From Sphingobium sp. (GTDB lineage Bacteria > Pseudomonadota > Alphaproteobacteria > Sphingomonadales > Sphingomonadaceae), in NCBI GenBank assembly GCA_009360885.1, contig SPEL01000002.1, positions 743,501-807,500 of the forward strand: a DNA stretch of 64,000 nucleotides, read 5' to 3'. Position numbers and translations under genes: made by a program. This document shows positions 34,816 to 43,580 of this stretch, one piece after another (position 1 is the stretch's first letter; every line of letters begins with the position of its first letter). The notes under the pieces are model-generated. The model ran no database searches and had not been told where the DNA came from. It worked only from the letters and a program-made list of their open reading frames with translations.

Positions 34816-36340
34816 GCCAACTCACCCCATCGCGTTCCACCAGCGCAATCGCCGCTGATGGCCCCCATGTACCAGCAGTATAAGAGCGCAGCGCCATATC
34901 CGTCGCCTGCCAGCCATCGCGGATCGCATCAATCCATGCCCATTGCGCCTCCACCTCATCCCGGCGGACGAACAATGTCGGATCGCCCTCAATCAGGTCC
35001 AGCATCAGGCGCTCATAAGCGATACGGCGGCGTGTATCGGCAAAGGCATTGGGCATATCAATGTCCAGCGGCACTTCGCGCAGGCGTATACCGTCACGAT
35101 CCAACCCCGGCTGCTTCGCCATCATCAACAGGCGAATATTCTCCTCCGGCTGAAGGCGGATAATCAGCCGGTTAGCTTGCAAGGTCGCCCCGGCACCAAA
35201 GATGCTATGAGGCACCGCCTTGAACTGAATGATTATTTCTGAACACCGCTTGGGCAACCGCTTACCCGTGCGCATGTAGAAGGGAACACCCTTCCACCGC
35301 CAATTGTCGACATGGGCCTTTAACGCGACAAAGGTTTCGGTGGCAGAACTGCGCCCCAACTCATCGGTATAGCCCGGCACCGGCTGTCCCGCGACCGCCC
35401 CGGCCTCATATTGGCCAATGACGCTGTGGGTCGCGACGCTCGCCCGGTCAATCGCACGCAAGGAACGCAGCACCTTCACCTTCTCATCACGCACCGATGT
35501 AGCATCAAAGCGCGCAGGCGGCTCCATCGCCACAAGCGCGAGAAGTTGCAGCATATGGTTCTGCACCATATCCCGCAAAGCCCCCAGATCCTCATAATAA
35601 GAGGTCCGCCCCTCCAGACCGACGGTTTCCGCAACCGTGATCTCTACATGGTCAATGCCAGACGCATTCCACAAAGGCTCAAACAACATATTGCCAAAGC
35701 GCAGGGCGAGCAGGTTCTGCACCGTTTCCTTGCCCAGATAATGATCTATGCGGAAAATGCGCTGTTCCGGAAAAGCGGCCTGCACCGCATCATTAATCGC
35801 CCGCGAAGAGGCCAGATCATGCCCCAATGGCTTTTCGAGCGCGAGGCGGCTCTGCGGCCCTGCAAGGCCCGATGCAGCAAGGCCGGTAATCGTACTTTCA
35901 AACAAGGAAGGGGCGGTTGAGAGGAAGATGGAGAGGTTCTGCGCCTTTGCCCCTACATGCTGCGCCAATGGCGCAAAATTATCGGGGTTGCTCGCGTCCA
36001 GCGATACATAGCTGAGGCGGCCCAGAAACCGCTGCACCACATCATCAGGGCGGCGCTCTACCTCTATGAAACGAGACAGCGCATCGGCGGCGACGGCGCG
36101 AAAACCCTCATCATCCTTCGCGCTGCGGGCAGTGCCGATAATCTGGAAATCAGGGGGCAGCAGGCCATCACTATCCAGCCCAAATAATGACGGTAACAAC
36201 ATGCGTTGCGACAGATCACCCGTCGCACCAAACAGCAATATAGCGCCGGATTTCGTCACTCCCCCTGCCGACTGGCCACCCCCGCCAACAGACGATAATG
36301 AATGCCCGGCAATATCCTCTACCTTATTCATTCCACTCAT
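34808..36340 (-). CDS. zwf: Glucose-6-phosphate dehydrogenase
   Basis: A 510-residue enzyme, first of the operon. The nucleotide-binding loop is LFGATGDLSQRMLLPSL and the active site is RIDHYLGKETVQNLLALRFGN. It oxidises glucose-6-phosphate and makes NAD(P)H. The first ~30 residues are a Gly/Ser-rich extension. GAGGGG stands eight bases before the ATG. A 12-bp perfect palindrome 36 bp upstream of the start is the likely control site. All five genes overlap, so one transcript and coupled translation are expected. Confidence 0.97.
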   Translation of the reverse strand: MSGMNKVEDIAGHSLSSVGGGGQSAGGVTKSGAILLFGATGDLSQRMLLPSLFGLDSDGLLPPDFQIIGTARSAKDDEGFRAVAADALSRFIEVERRPDDVVQRFLGRLSYVSLDASNPDNFAPLAQHVGAKAQNLSIFLSTAPSLFESTITGLAASGLAGPQSRLALEKPLGHDLASSRAINDAVQAAFPEQRIFRIDHYLGKETVQNLLALRFGNMLFEPLWNASGIDHVEITVAETVGLEGRTSYYEDLGALRDMVQNHMLQLLALVAMEPPARFDATSVRDEKVKVLRSLRAIDRASVATHSVIGQYEAGAVAGQPVPGYTDELGRSSATETFVALKAHVDNWRWKGVPFYMRTGKRLPKRCSEIIIQFKAVPHSIFGAGATLQANRLIIRLQPEENIRLLMMAKQPGLDRDGIRLREVPLDIDMPNAFADTRRRIAYERLMLDLIEGDPTLFVRRDEVEAQWAWIDAIRDGWQATDMALRSYTAGTWGPSAAIALVERDGVSWHE

Positions 36341-36375
36341 GCCTGACCCCTCAACTTCATTATCTAGACATTAAA

Positions 36376-36387
36376 GACAACGTTGTC
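36376..36387. promoter_or_regulatory. Palindromic operator of the zwf operon
   Basis: GACAACGTTGTC is a perfect 12-bp palindrome centred on CG, the symmetry favoured by LacI-family repressors. It lies 36 bp upstream of the zwf start. The LacI-type gene at 27372 is the only such regulator in the window. The DNA from here to 36741 shows no other recognisable feature. Confidence 0.65.
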
Positions 36388-36741
36388 AATTTCCGTTCCC
36401 CCCCATGTCGGGCTAACTTCATCTATGAAATCTCCCCATCATGCCAGCCTTCCTTCATGGAGACATACATAATGAAGCGGCATCTGCATCATTTTGTGCG
36501 GCGCACTGACGTGATGCTGTGACAAAAACATGACATCAGCAAGGCAATTCCAATCGCCCCTCCCCCTATCCAGTGGACACATATTTAAAATCAGGGGGAA
36601 GCATGAGATAAATTGGCGCGAAGGGATACCGCGATCATAGCACGCAGCCATGAATCTATATCCCTCTGGCCTCAACTCCTTACGGGGGCAAAAATGCCAG
36701 TGCCAGGAACGCCTGAACGGTTCGCGGGAAAGGTTGGGTAC

Positions 36742-36848
36742 TAGAGCGGTTTCCGATCATTTTGCATCGGCTGAACCGCTCTAAGGTTTTGTTTTACCGC
36801 AATTTCTTAACCAGCAGATGATGCCATCTGCCTGGAAATTGCTCTAAT
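36742..36848. repeat. Palindromic intergenic repeat family A, copy 2
   Basis: An inverted copy of 19723-19830, about 95% identical over 107 bp, with both palindromes intact. It lies between the zwf promoter region and the tracrRNA terminator. Confidence 0.92.
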
Positions 36849-36868
36849 CTTACATTGCGCTGAAACAG

Positions 36869-36953
36869 AAAAGGCAAGGCCGTAGCCTTGCCCTTATTTG
36901 GTGCAGTCAAACTGCTTGTTAACAGTTGGCCCTGCGATTTCTGAAGACCTGAG
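36869..36953 (-). ncRNA. tracrRNA of the type II-C CRISPR system
   Basis: Read on the minus strand, TTCAGAAATCGCAGG (36931-36945) is identical to the inner part of the CRISPR repeat, and the flanks (CAGGTC before, GGCCAAC after) still pair partly, so this is an anti-repeat able to bind the crRNA. Short hairpins follow (AACTG/CAGTT, GCAGT/ACTGC), then a strong terminator GGCAAGGC-CGTAG-type stem (36873-36892) and TTTT. Promoter-like TTGACG and TATCCT, 17 bp apart, lie on the minus strand, which would start the RNA close to the anti-repeat; an earlier start is possible. It is divergent from cas9. Ends are approximate. Confidence 0.87.
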
Positions 36954-37217
36954 GATATTCCAGATATTCTCCATCGTCAAGGACCAAATACAACCAAGTA
37001 CCATTGATTATGCTGCCATATTTTAAACGTGATTTTTCAACCTAATTTCATAATTGGGGTGCAAATCTGGGCTTCGTTCTCTGGCCTATATTTTAACCAG
37101 ATAAACATATACTCCAATTTGGATCATATTTCCCGTCACGCTTACTGTATAGCCCGTCTTAAGTGATTGACAATCCCCCAAGTACCGACGATGTTTTCAA
37201 GCAACGGAGAATTAAAT

Positions 37218-40200
37218 ATGCGCAGATTAGGCCTCGACATCGGCTCCAACAGTATCGGGTGGTGCCTTATAGATGACAAAGAAGGCAATATCGTTGATAT
37301 TGGTGTGCGCATTTTTCCAAATGGACGTGACCCGCAATCCGGCACTTCTCTGGCTGTTGATCGTAGGGAAGCACGATCGGCCCGACGCAGGAGGGACCGC
37401 TATCTTGGCAGACGCTCCGCATTTTTCGATACACTCGTCGCGCATGGTTTAATGCCCGCGGATACCGACGAAGCCAGATTGATCGCCGCTAAGGACCCTT
37501 ATGATGTGCGCGCCCGCGCCCTGAACGAAAAACTCACCCCCCACGAGATTGGCCGCGCTCTGTTCCATCTCAATCAGCGACGCGGATTCATATCCAATCG
37601 CAAGGCAGAGCGTAAATCTGCTGACAATGAGGACGGAAAAATCGCAACCGGCGCACAGGCGCTGGACCACGCAATGACGGAGGCTGGCGCGGACACGCTG
37701 GGCCAGTTTTTAGCGATGCGTCTTGCGCAAGGACAGTCTGCCCGCGTGCGGATGAATAGCGAAAGCCAGAGCTATGACTTCTATCCGCAACGTCGACATA
37801 TAGAATATGAATATGAACGCATATGGGGTGAACAAGCGAAACATCACCCTGAAATCCTCACCAAAGAGGCGCATGACGCCCTTCATCGCATTCTGTTTTT
37901 TCAGCGCCCATTGAAGGAGCAGGAAGTCGGCATCTGCACTTTCTGCCCGAATGAACGCCGCCTTGCAAAAGCGCATCCGCTTTTTCAGGAACGACGACTT
38001 TATGAAGAGGTCAATCATCTCGAAATAACGACGCCGGGTGCCCCCGATCGCAAGCTCACTCTGGACGAACGTGACCATCTGATCCTCAAATTGCGCGGTA
38101 AGAAAAACGTGACGTTTGAAAGTCTGGCCAAAGAGATCAAGCTCCAGCCGGGCCAAAGCTTTAATAAGGCAAGCGAGACGCGCACCTCTCTGGCGGGAAA
38201 CGAAATCTTCGCAACACTTTCTGACAAGAAGCGGTTTGGCAAGGCCTGGCCCAATTTCAGTCTCAGCCGACAATGGGAAATCATCGAAACGCTGATCGAG
38301 GAAGAAAACCCAGATACGCTCCATGATTTCCTGACAAAGGACTGTGGCCTCAATGAGGAAGCCGCCATACTGACCGCGCGCACAGCCTTGCCCGAAGGAT
38401 ATGGCAGGCTTGGCCTCACCGCTACCACGCGCATTCTGGATGAGCTGCGGAAAGGCGTCATAACCTATGATGTCGCGGTGAGAAACTGCGGCTGGCATCA
38501 TTCGGATAACCGGACAGGCGAGATACTACACCAACTCCCTTATTATGGTGAACTGCTGAACCGCGAAATTCCGCCGGGAACCCAAAACCCTGCAGATCCC
38601 CTTGAAAAACGCTGGGGTAAAATCACCAATCCCACAGTGCATATTGGGCTGCGTCAGCTCGAAAAGCTCGTCAACGCGCTCATTCAGGTGCATGGTCGCC
38701 CTGACCAGATCGTGGTGGAACTGGCACGCGAACTGAAACTCAACGAGAAAGAGAAGGAAGAGCATAATCGGCGAATACGGCGTGACACACAGGCCGCACA
38801 GGCGCGATCGGAAAAGCTGACCGAAGCCAATATCCCCGACACCGGCGCCAACCGCATGATGTTGCGCATGTGGGAAGAGCTGAACCCCGCCAACCCGCTG
38901 GACAGGCGTTGCCCCTATTGCGGTGAGCAAATTGGAATACGGGCGCTCTTTAGCGGAGAGGCCGACATCGACCATATCATTCCCTATTCGCGCTCGCTGG
39001 ATGATAGCGCCGCCAACAAGGTAGTCAGCCATCGCCGGTGCAACCGCATCAAGGGCAACAAGACCCCTTATGAAAAATGGGGCCATGACGAAGACGCATG
39101 GACGATTATCCGCGTTCAGGTGGCGCGCCTTCACCGTTCAAAACAATGGCGTTTCGGACCGGATGCGATGGAGCGGGTGGATAAGGATGGCGGCTTCATC
39201 GCGCGCCAGCTTACTGACACACAATATCTCTCCCGGATGGCCGGGCGCTATCTGCAAAGCCTGTATGCCGATAAGTCAGATGGAAGTGTTTATGTTATCC
39301 CCGGCAGAATGACTGCCATGTTGCGGCGGCTCTGGGGACTTAACAGCCTGCTGCCAGATCATAACATCGTCGAAAATAAACATAGCGATGCGCCAAAGAA
39401 CCGGCTCGATCACCGCCATCACGCAATTGATGCTGCGGTCGTTGCCGTAACGTCGCGCAGTTTGCTCATGCGGATCGCCCGCACCGCTGGTCTCGCCGAG
39501 GACAAAAATCTGGACCGCTTATTTGAGGATCTGGATCAACCATGGGATGGATTCCGCGAGGACTTATACGAAAAACTAAAAGCCATAACGGTCAGTCACA
39601 AGCCAAATCATGGACGAAAGGGCAAACCCGCACCGGGCAAGGATGCCACCACAGGCAGGCTTCATAACGACACGGCTTATGGTTTTACAGGCGAAACCAA
39701 TGAAAAAGGCGTACCTATCGTCGTACACCGGGTGCCGCTGAGCAGCCTGAAACCCGCCACCATCACTGATCCGGACCGCATCCCGGACCCAACGCTGCGC
39801 GAAGCACTATATCGGGCGACCCAAGGCACGAGTGGCAAGGATTTCGAGAAAGCACTGGCTGAATTTTCACGCTCCGGGGCAGGCAGCGATAAAAATGGCC
39901 GCCCATTGTTCAAGGGACTGCGCCATGTCCGCATAAGAGAACCACTCAACCTCATTCCCATCAGGGACAAGACGGGCCGGGTTTACAAAGGATATAAGGG
40001 CGATTCCAATGCCCGGTTCGATGTATGGAGAATGCCCGACGGCAAATGGGTGGCCGATGTACTATCCACATTTGATGCACATCAGGCAGACGGTCAAGAT
40101 CGCCGTCCGCATCCGGCGGCCAAAAAAGTCCTGAGCCTGCGTCAAAACGACGTCATTGCGGTTGAGCGCGATTCCGAAACGCAATTGCTTTTGGTTACCG

Positions 40201-40397
40201 GATTTAATCAACAAGGGAGTCTAACTTTAAGCCCTTTAAATGAAGCAGGCCCGCTAAAAGCGCGCAACTCAACCGCCAATGAAATTGACCCCTTTAAATA
40301 TACTTATTTATCAGCGAGTTCCCTCAAAAAATCACAAGCCCGGCAAGTCCGCATTGATCCGCTAGGCCGCGTTTTCGATCCCGGCCCAAGAGAATAA
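37218..40397 (+). CDS. cas9: Cas9 endonuclease, compact type II-C
   Basis: A 1059-residue RNA-guided nuclease. RuvC-I has D7 in LGLDIGSNSIGW; the Arg-rich bridge helix is ~49-66; RuvC-II has E501 in IVVELAREL; the HNH domain has D585-H586 in DIDHIIPYSRS and N609 in CNRIKGNK, preceded by a CPYC pair; RuvC-III has H735 and D738 in HHAIDAAVVA. Spacing matches N. meningitidis Cas9 closely (E504, H588, N611, D742 there), so all catalytic residues seem intact. The ATG at 37218 has CGGAGAA upstream; the 17 codons before it are not part of the family. It is followed after 10 bp by cas1. There is no csn2 or cas4, which defines II-C. Confidence 0.98.
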   Translation: MRRLGLDIGSNSIGWCLIDDKEGNIVDIGVRIFPNGRDPQSGTSLAVDRREARSARRRRDRYLGRRSAFFDTLVAHGLMPADTDEARLIAAKDPYDVRARALNEKLTPHEIGRALFHLNQRRGFISNRKAERKSADNEDGKIATGAQALDHAMTEAGADTLGQFLAMRLAQGQSARVRMNSESQSYDFYPQRRHIEYEYERIWGEQAKHHPEILTKEAHDALHRILFFQRPLKEQEVGICTFCPNERRLAKAHPLFQERRLYEEVNHLEITTPGAPDRKLTLDERDHLILKLRGKKNVTFESLAKEIKLQPGQSFNKASETRTSLAGNEIFATLSDKKRFGKAWPNFSLSRQWEIIETLIEEENPDTLHDFLTKDCGLNEEAAILTARTALPEGYGRLGLTATTRILDELRKGVITYDVAVRNCGWHHSDNRTGEILHQLPYYGELLNREIPPGTQNPADPLEKRWGKITNPTVHIGLRQLEKLVNALIQVHGRPDQIVVELARELKLNEKEKEEHNRRIRRDTQAAQARSEKLTEANIPDTGANRMMLRMWEELNPANPLDRRCPYCGEQIGIRALFSGEADIDHIIPYSRSLDDSAANKVVSHRRCNRIKGNKTPYEKWGHDEDAWTIIRVQVARLHRSKQWRFGPDAMERVDKDGGFIARQLTDTQYLSRMAGRYLQSLYADKSDGSVYVIPGRMTAMLRRLWGLNSLLPDHNIVENKHSDAPKNRLDHRHHAIDAAVVAVTSRSLLMRIARTAGLAEDKNLDRLFEDLDQPWDGFREDLYEKLKAITVSHKPNHGRKGKPAPGKDATTGRLHNDTAYGFTGETNEKGVPIVVHRVPLSSLKPATITDPDRIPDPTLREALYRATQGTSGKDFEKALAEFSRSGAGSDKNGRPLFKGLRHVRIREPLNLIPIRDKTGRVYKGYKGDSNARFDVWRMPDGKWVADVLSTFDAHQADGQDRRPHPAAKKVLSLRQNDVIAVERDSETQLLLVTGFNQQGSLTLSPLNEAGPLKARNSTANEIDPFKYTYLSASSLKKSQARQVRIDPLGRVFDPGPRE

Positions 40398-40407
40398 GGC
40401 ACAACCC

Positions 40408-41331
40408 ATGGAGCGTATTGTCGATATAGCAACGGACGGTATGCACCTTTCCCTGTATCGGGGCTTCCTGATCGTGGCCAAGGATAAGGAAGAAATCGGG
40501 CGCATCGCATTGGATGATGTGCATGCCGTCATTGTTCACGCACATGGCTGCACATGGTCGGGCAATATTGTATCCGCTTTGGCTGAGCGCGGCGCGCCCA
40601 TTGTCTATTGCGCCGCGAACCATAGCCCGGTCGCCGTCACCCTGCCGCTGGAGGGGCACCACGCACAAGGCGCACGCATTCGCGCACAGTGGGAGGCCGG
40701 ACGCCCCCTCGCAAAGCAGCTATGGCGGCAGATCATCGTCCTTAAAATCGCTATGCAAGGCGCCCTTCTTGCGGCACGGGCGCATCCCGGTGCCGAGGCG
40801 TTTGATTTACTCGCCCGCAAAGTCCGATCAGGCGATCCTGACAATATCGAGGCTCAGGCAGCACGGCGATACTGGCCTGCGCTAATGGGGAGCGATTTTA
40901 GGCGAGATCGCGACGCCGAAGGCGCAAATGCACTGCTCAACTATGGCTATACAGTCATGCGCGCCACTGTTGCCCGCGCCATCATCGCAGCGGGCCTACA
41001 TCCAACTATTGGCATACATCATGCCAATCGTGGTAACGCTTTTGCCCTGGCAGATGACTTGGTTGAGCCTTTCCGTGCGATCGTGGATGCGATGGTGATT
41101 GGCATGATCGCGCAGGGCGCAGCAACACTGAACCCCACCACAAAACGCCACTTTGCCCAACTCATAGCATATGATCTGAGGATAGGCGCGGAAACCTCTC
41201 CAGTGTCCGTTGCCGCACAAAAGCTGGCCCAGTCGCTCGCGCGTAGTTTCGAAAGTGGCAAAGCCGAACTTTCCCTTTTTGATATTCCCACCCCGATTGA
41301 GTGGGGCGGCCTGATGAACGCCGCAAAATGA
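40408..41331 (+). CDS. cas1: CRISPR integrase Cas1
   Basis: A 307-residue type II Cas1 that inserts new spacers together with Cas2. Metal-binding residues are visible: Glu in DNIEAQAARRYW, His in GIHHANRGN and Asp in LADDLVEPFR. Its stop overlaps the cas2 start as ATGA. Ten bases separate it from cas9. It appears intact. Confidence 0.97.
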   Translation: MERIVDIATDGMHLSLYRGFLIVAKDKEEIGRIALDDVHAVIVHAHGCTWSGNIVSALAERGAPIVYCAANHSPVAVTLPLEGHHAQGARIRAQWEAGRPLAKQLWRQIIVLKIAMQGALLAARAHPGAEAFDLLARKVRSGDPDNIEAQAARRYWPALMGSDFRRDRDAEGANALLNYGYTVMRATVARAIIAAGLHPTIGIHHANRGNAFALADDLVEPFRAIVDAMVIGMIAQGAATLNPTTKRHFAQLIAYDLRIGAETSPVSVAAQKLAQSLARSFESGKAELSLFDIPTPIEWGGLMNAAK

Positions 41332-41672
41332 CGACCGACATTACATATCTAAGTGGGTATCGGCTAATGTGGATTTTTGTGATGTTCGATCTGCCCGTGG
41401 GGACCAAACAGCAATCGCGCGAGGCAACCAAATTCAGAGAATTCTTACTCGATCAGGGGTTTGAGATGAGCCAGTTTTCGGTCTACGCTCGTTTCTGCAA
41501 CGGTAAAGACAGCTATGAGTCGCATCTCCGAAAGATTGAACGCAATCTGCCAGAGAAAGGCGACATCCACGTACTGACCTTCACGGACAAGCAATATGAA
41601 AATATCATACGATTTTCGAGTCAACGTCGCCAGAAACAACGAAAAAACCCAGATCAACTGGCGTTATTCTGA
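41328..41672 (+). CDS. cas2: CRISPR adaptation protein Cas2
   Basis: A 114-residue Cas2. MWIFVMFDLPVGTK is the first ferredoxin-fold strand with the usual Asp, FLLDQGFEMSQFSVYARFC the next element, and the C-terminus is basic (SSQRRQKQRKNPDQ). I start at the ATG at 41328, coupled to cas1 by ATGA; a later ATG at 41367 is less likely. With Cas1 it forms the spacer-insertion complex. Confidence 0.95.
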   Translation: MTTDITYLSGYRLMWIFVMFDLPVGTKQQSREATKFREFLLDQGFEMSQFSVYARFCNGKDSYESHLRKIERNLPEKGDIHVLTFTDKQYENIIRFSSQRRQKQRKNPDQLALF

Positions 41673-41692
41673 TAATCCGGCCCAAAAAGCCA

Positions 41693-41749
41693 AAGCCAGA
41701 TGCAGTGTTTTTTCATTTAAAAACAAAAATTTAACACCACATCTGGCTT
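41693..41749. terminator. Inverted repeat at the cas2 side of the array
   Basis: AAGCCAGATGCAGTGTT and AACACCACATCTGGCTT form a 17-bp stem with two mismatches around an AT-rich loop. The right arm includes the first five bases of the first repeat. Read on the minus strand, the stem is followed by TTTGGCTTTTT, so it would end a pre-crRNA coming from the right. On the plus strand no T-run follows. It could instead be an AT-rich leader signal. Confidence 0.6.
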
Positions 41750-43561
41750 AGCAGTTCAGAAATCGCAGGCCAAGCGCAACACGCTGCCAAAGGTTATAGC
41801 TTCTAGCGCAGGCTTAGCAGTTCAGAAATCGCAGGCCAAGCGCAACCAAGGACACGATAGTGTCCATCAGGAAGTTGGCTTAGCAGTTCAGAAATCGCAG
41901 GCCAAGCGCAACATACTTCAGGTCGATGACCTTCAGCCAACCGGCTTAGCAGTTCAGAAATCGCAGGCCAAGCGCAACAGAAAAGAGCGCCATAAGGAGA
42001 CTGCACCCGGCTTAGCAGTTCAGAAATCGCAGGCCAAGCGCAACTAGCCGGCAATACTGCCGTTCTTAGCGCGAGGCTTAGCAGTTCAGAAATCGCAGGC
42101 CAAGCGCAACATCGAAGCATTGGGCGTCCCATACCGCCTGGGCTTAGCAGTTCAGAAATCGCAGGCCAAGCGCAACAGGAGCTGTGGGGACGCGTCGACA
42201 TCGCGCGGCTTAGCAGTTCAGAAATCGCAGGCCAAGCGCAACATGAGCCGCCCCGATGCGCGGATCGTAGCGGGCTTAGCAGTTCAGAAATCGCAGGCCA
42301 AGCGCAACATCGTTGCTGCGGTAGCCTCGTTGATTACCGGCTTAGCAGTTCAGAAATCGCAGGCCAAGCGCAACATAACGCCATATTGAGCAAGGGCTAC
42401 CTCAGGCTTAGCAGTTCAGAAATCGCAGGCCAAGCGCAACTGGTCGCAGTCAGGCTGCGTCTGCTTGGAGGGCTTAGCAGTTCAGAAATCGCAGGCCAAG
42501 CGCAACAATGAATCAGATATAGCCAACAGCAAAACAGGCTTAGCAGTTCAGAAATCGCAGGCCAAGCGCAACACCGCCCGCGCTCGGTGATTTTGCCACA
42601 CTGGCTTAGCAGTTCAGAAATCGCAGGCCAAGCGCAACAAGCAAAAGCTGGCGTCTGATGTTAACATGGGCTTAGCAGTTCAGAAATCGCAGGCCAAGCG
42701 CAACGACGAACACCCGTCGTCGATGAACAATGGCGGCTTAGCAGTTCAGAAATCGCAGGCCAAGCGCAACGCGATAGCGCCATGATCGACCAGAACCTGC
42801 GGCTTAGCAGTTCAGAAATCGCAGGCCAAGCGCAACACCACGATTAACTGGGTGTTGGGGACCGAGGGCTTAGCAGTTCAGAAATCGCAGGCCAAGCGCA
42901 ACAGTGGCAACGCGCGCGTGTCGGAGCTTAGGGCTTAGCAGTTCAGAAATCGCAGGCCAAGCGCAACGTTTCGCGCGTCCTGCCCAAGCTGGTAGAAGGC
43001 TTAGCAGTTCAGAAATCGCAGGCCAAGCGCAACTGCGCTCCGCATAAGCCTTCAACCCGCCTCGGCTTAGCAGTTCAGAAATCGCAGGCCAAGCGCAACT
43101 CACAGTATAATGGCGTAGGTATTTTGTCTGGCTTAGCAGTTCAGAAATCGCAGGCCAAGCGCAACGCATCCTCTGATTGATGATGCGACCGGCGCGGCTT
43201 AGCAGTTCAGAAATCGCAGGCCAAGCGCAACAGATTTAACGGTCAAGGACCGGCGCGGGGCGGCTTAGCAGTTCAGAAATCGCAGGCCAAGCGCAACTGA
43301 CTTGCGCGGGGCAACGTGACGCGAAGTGGCTTAGCAGTTCAGAAATCGCAGGCCAAGCGCAACATATCTTTTGGGGTCCCATTTTGCCAAGAGGGCTTAG
43401 CAGTTCAGAAATCGCAGGCCAAGCGCAACGGTTCCCTCAGAGCTACCACCGCCCCGGAAGGCTTAGCAGTTCAGAAATCGCAGGCCAAGCGCAACCGCCG
43501 GTGACGCTGTGCCAGATGGCGCGCAGGCTTAGCAGTTCAGAAATCGCAGGCCAAGCGCAAC
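41745..43561 (-). CRISPR. Type II-C CRISPR array, 28 repeats
   Basis: Twenty-eight identical 36-bp repeats alternate with 27 spacers, all 30 bp except one of 29 bp (42903-42931). On the plus strand the repeat begins GGCTTAGCAG and ends AAGCGCAAC; the crRNA sense is the other strand, beginning GTTGCGCTTGG, because II-C repeats start with GTTG/GTTT and the tracrRNA anti-repeat pairs with that strand. No repeat shows a mutation, which suggests recent activity or copying. A possible 28th spacer (43562-43591) is followed only by a repeat-like AGCAGTTCAG inside a receptor gene. The repeat end lacks the clear -10 box present in Neisseria repeats. Confidence 0.99.
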
Positions 43562-43580
43562 CATCGGGTCACAAACAGCT

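Noticed and set aside
36923-36953. Isolated degenerate CRISPR repeat upstream of cas9 as a second mini-array
   Set aside because: Only about half of the repeat matches, there is no second repeat, and hairpins plus terminator follow; it fits a tracrRNA anti-repeat.
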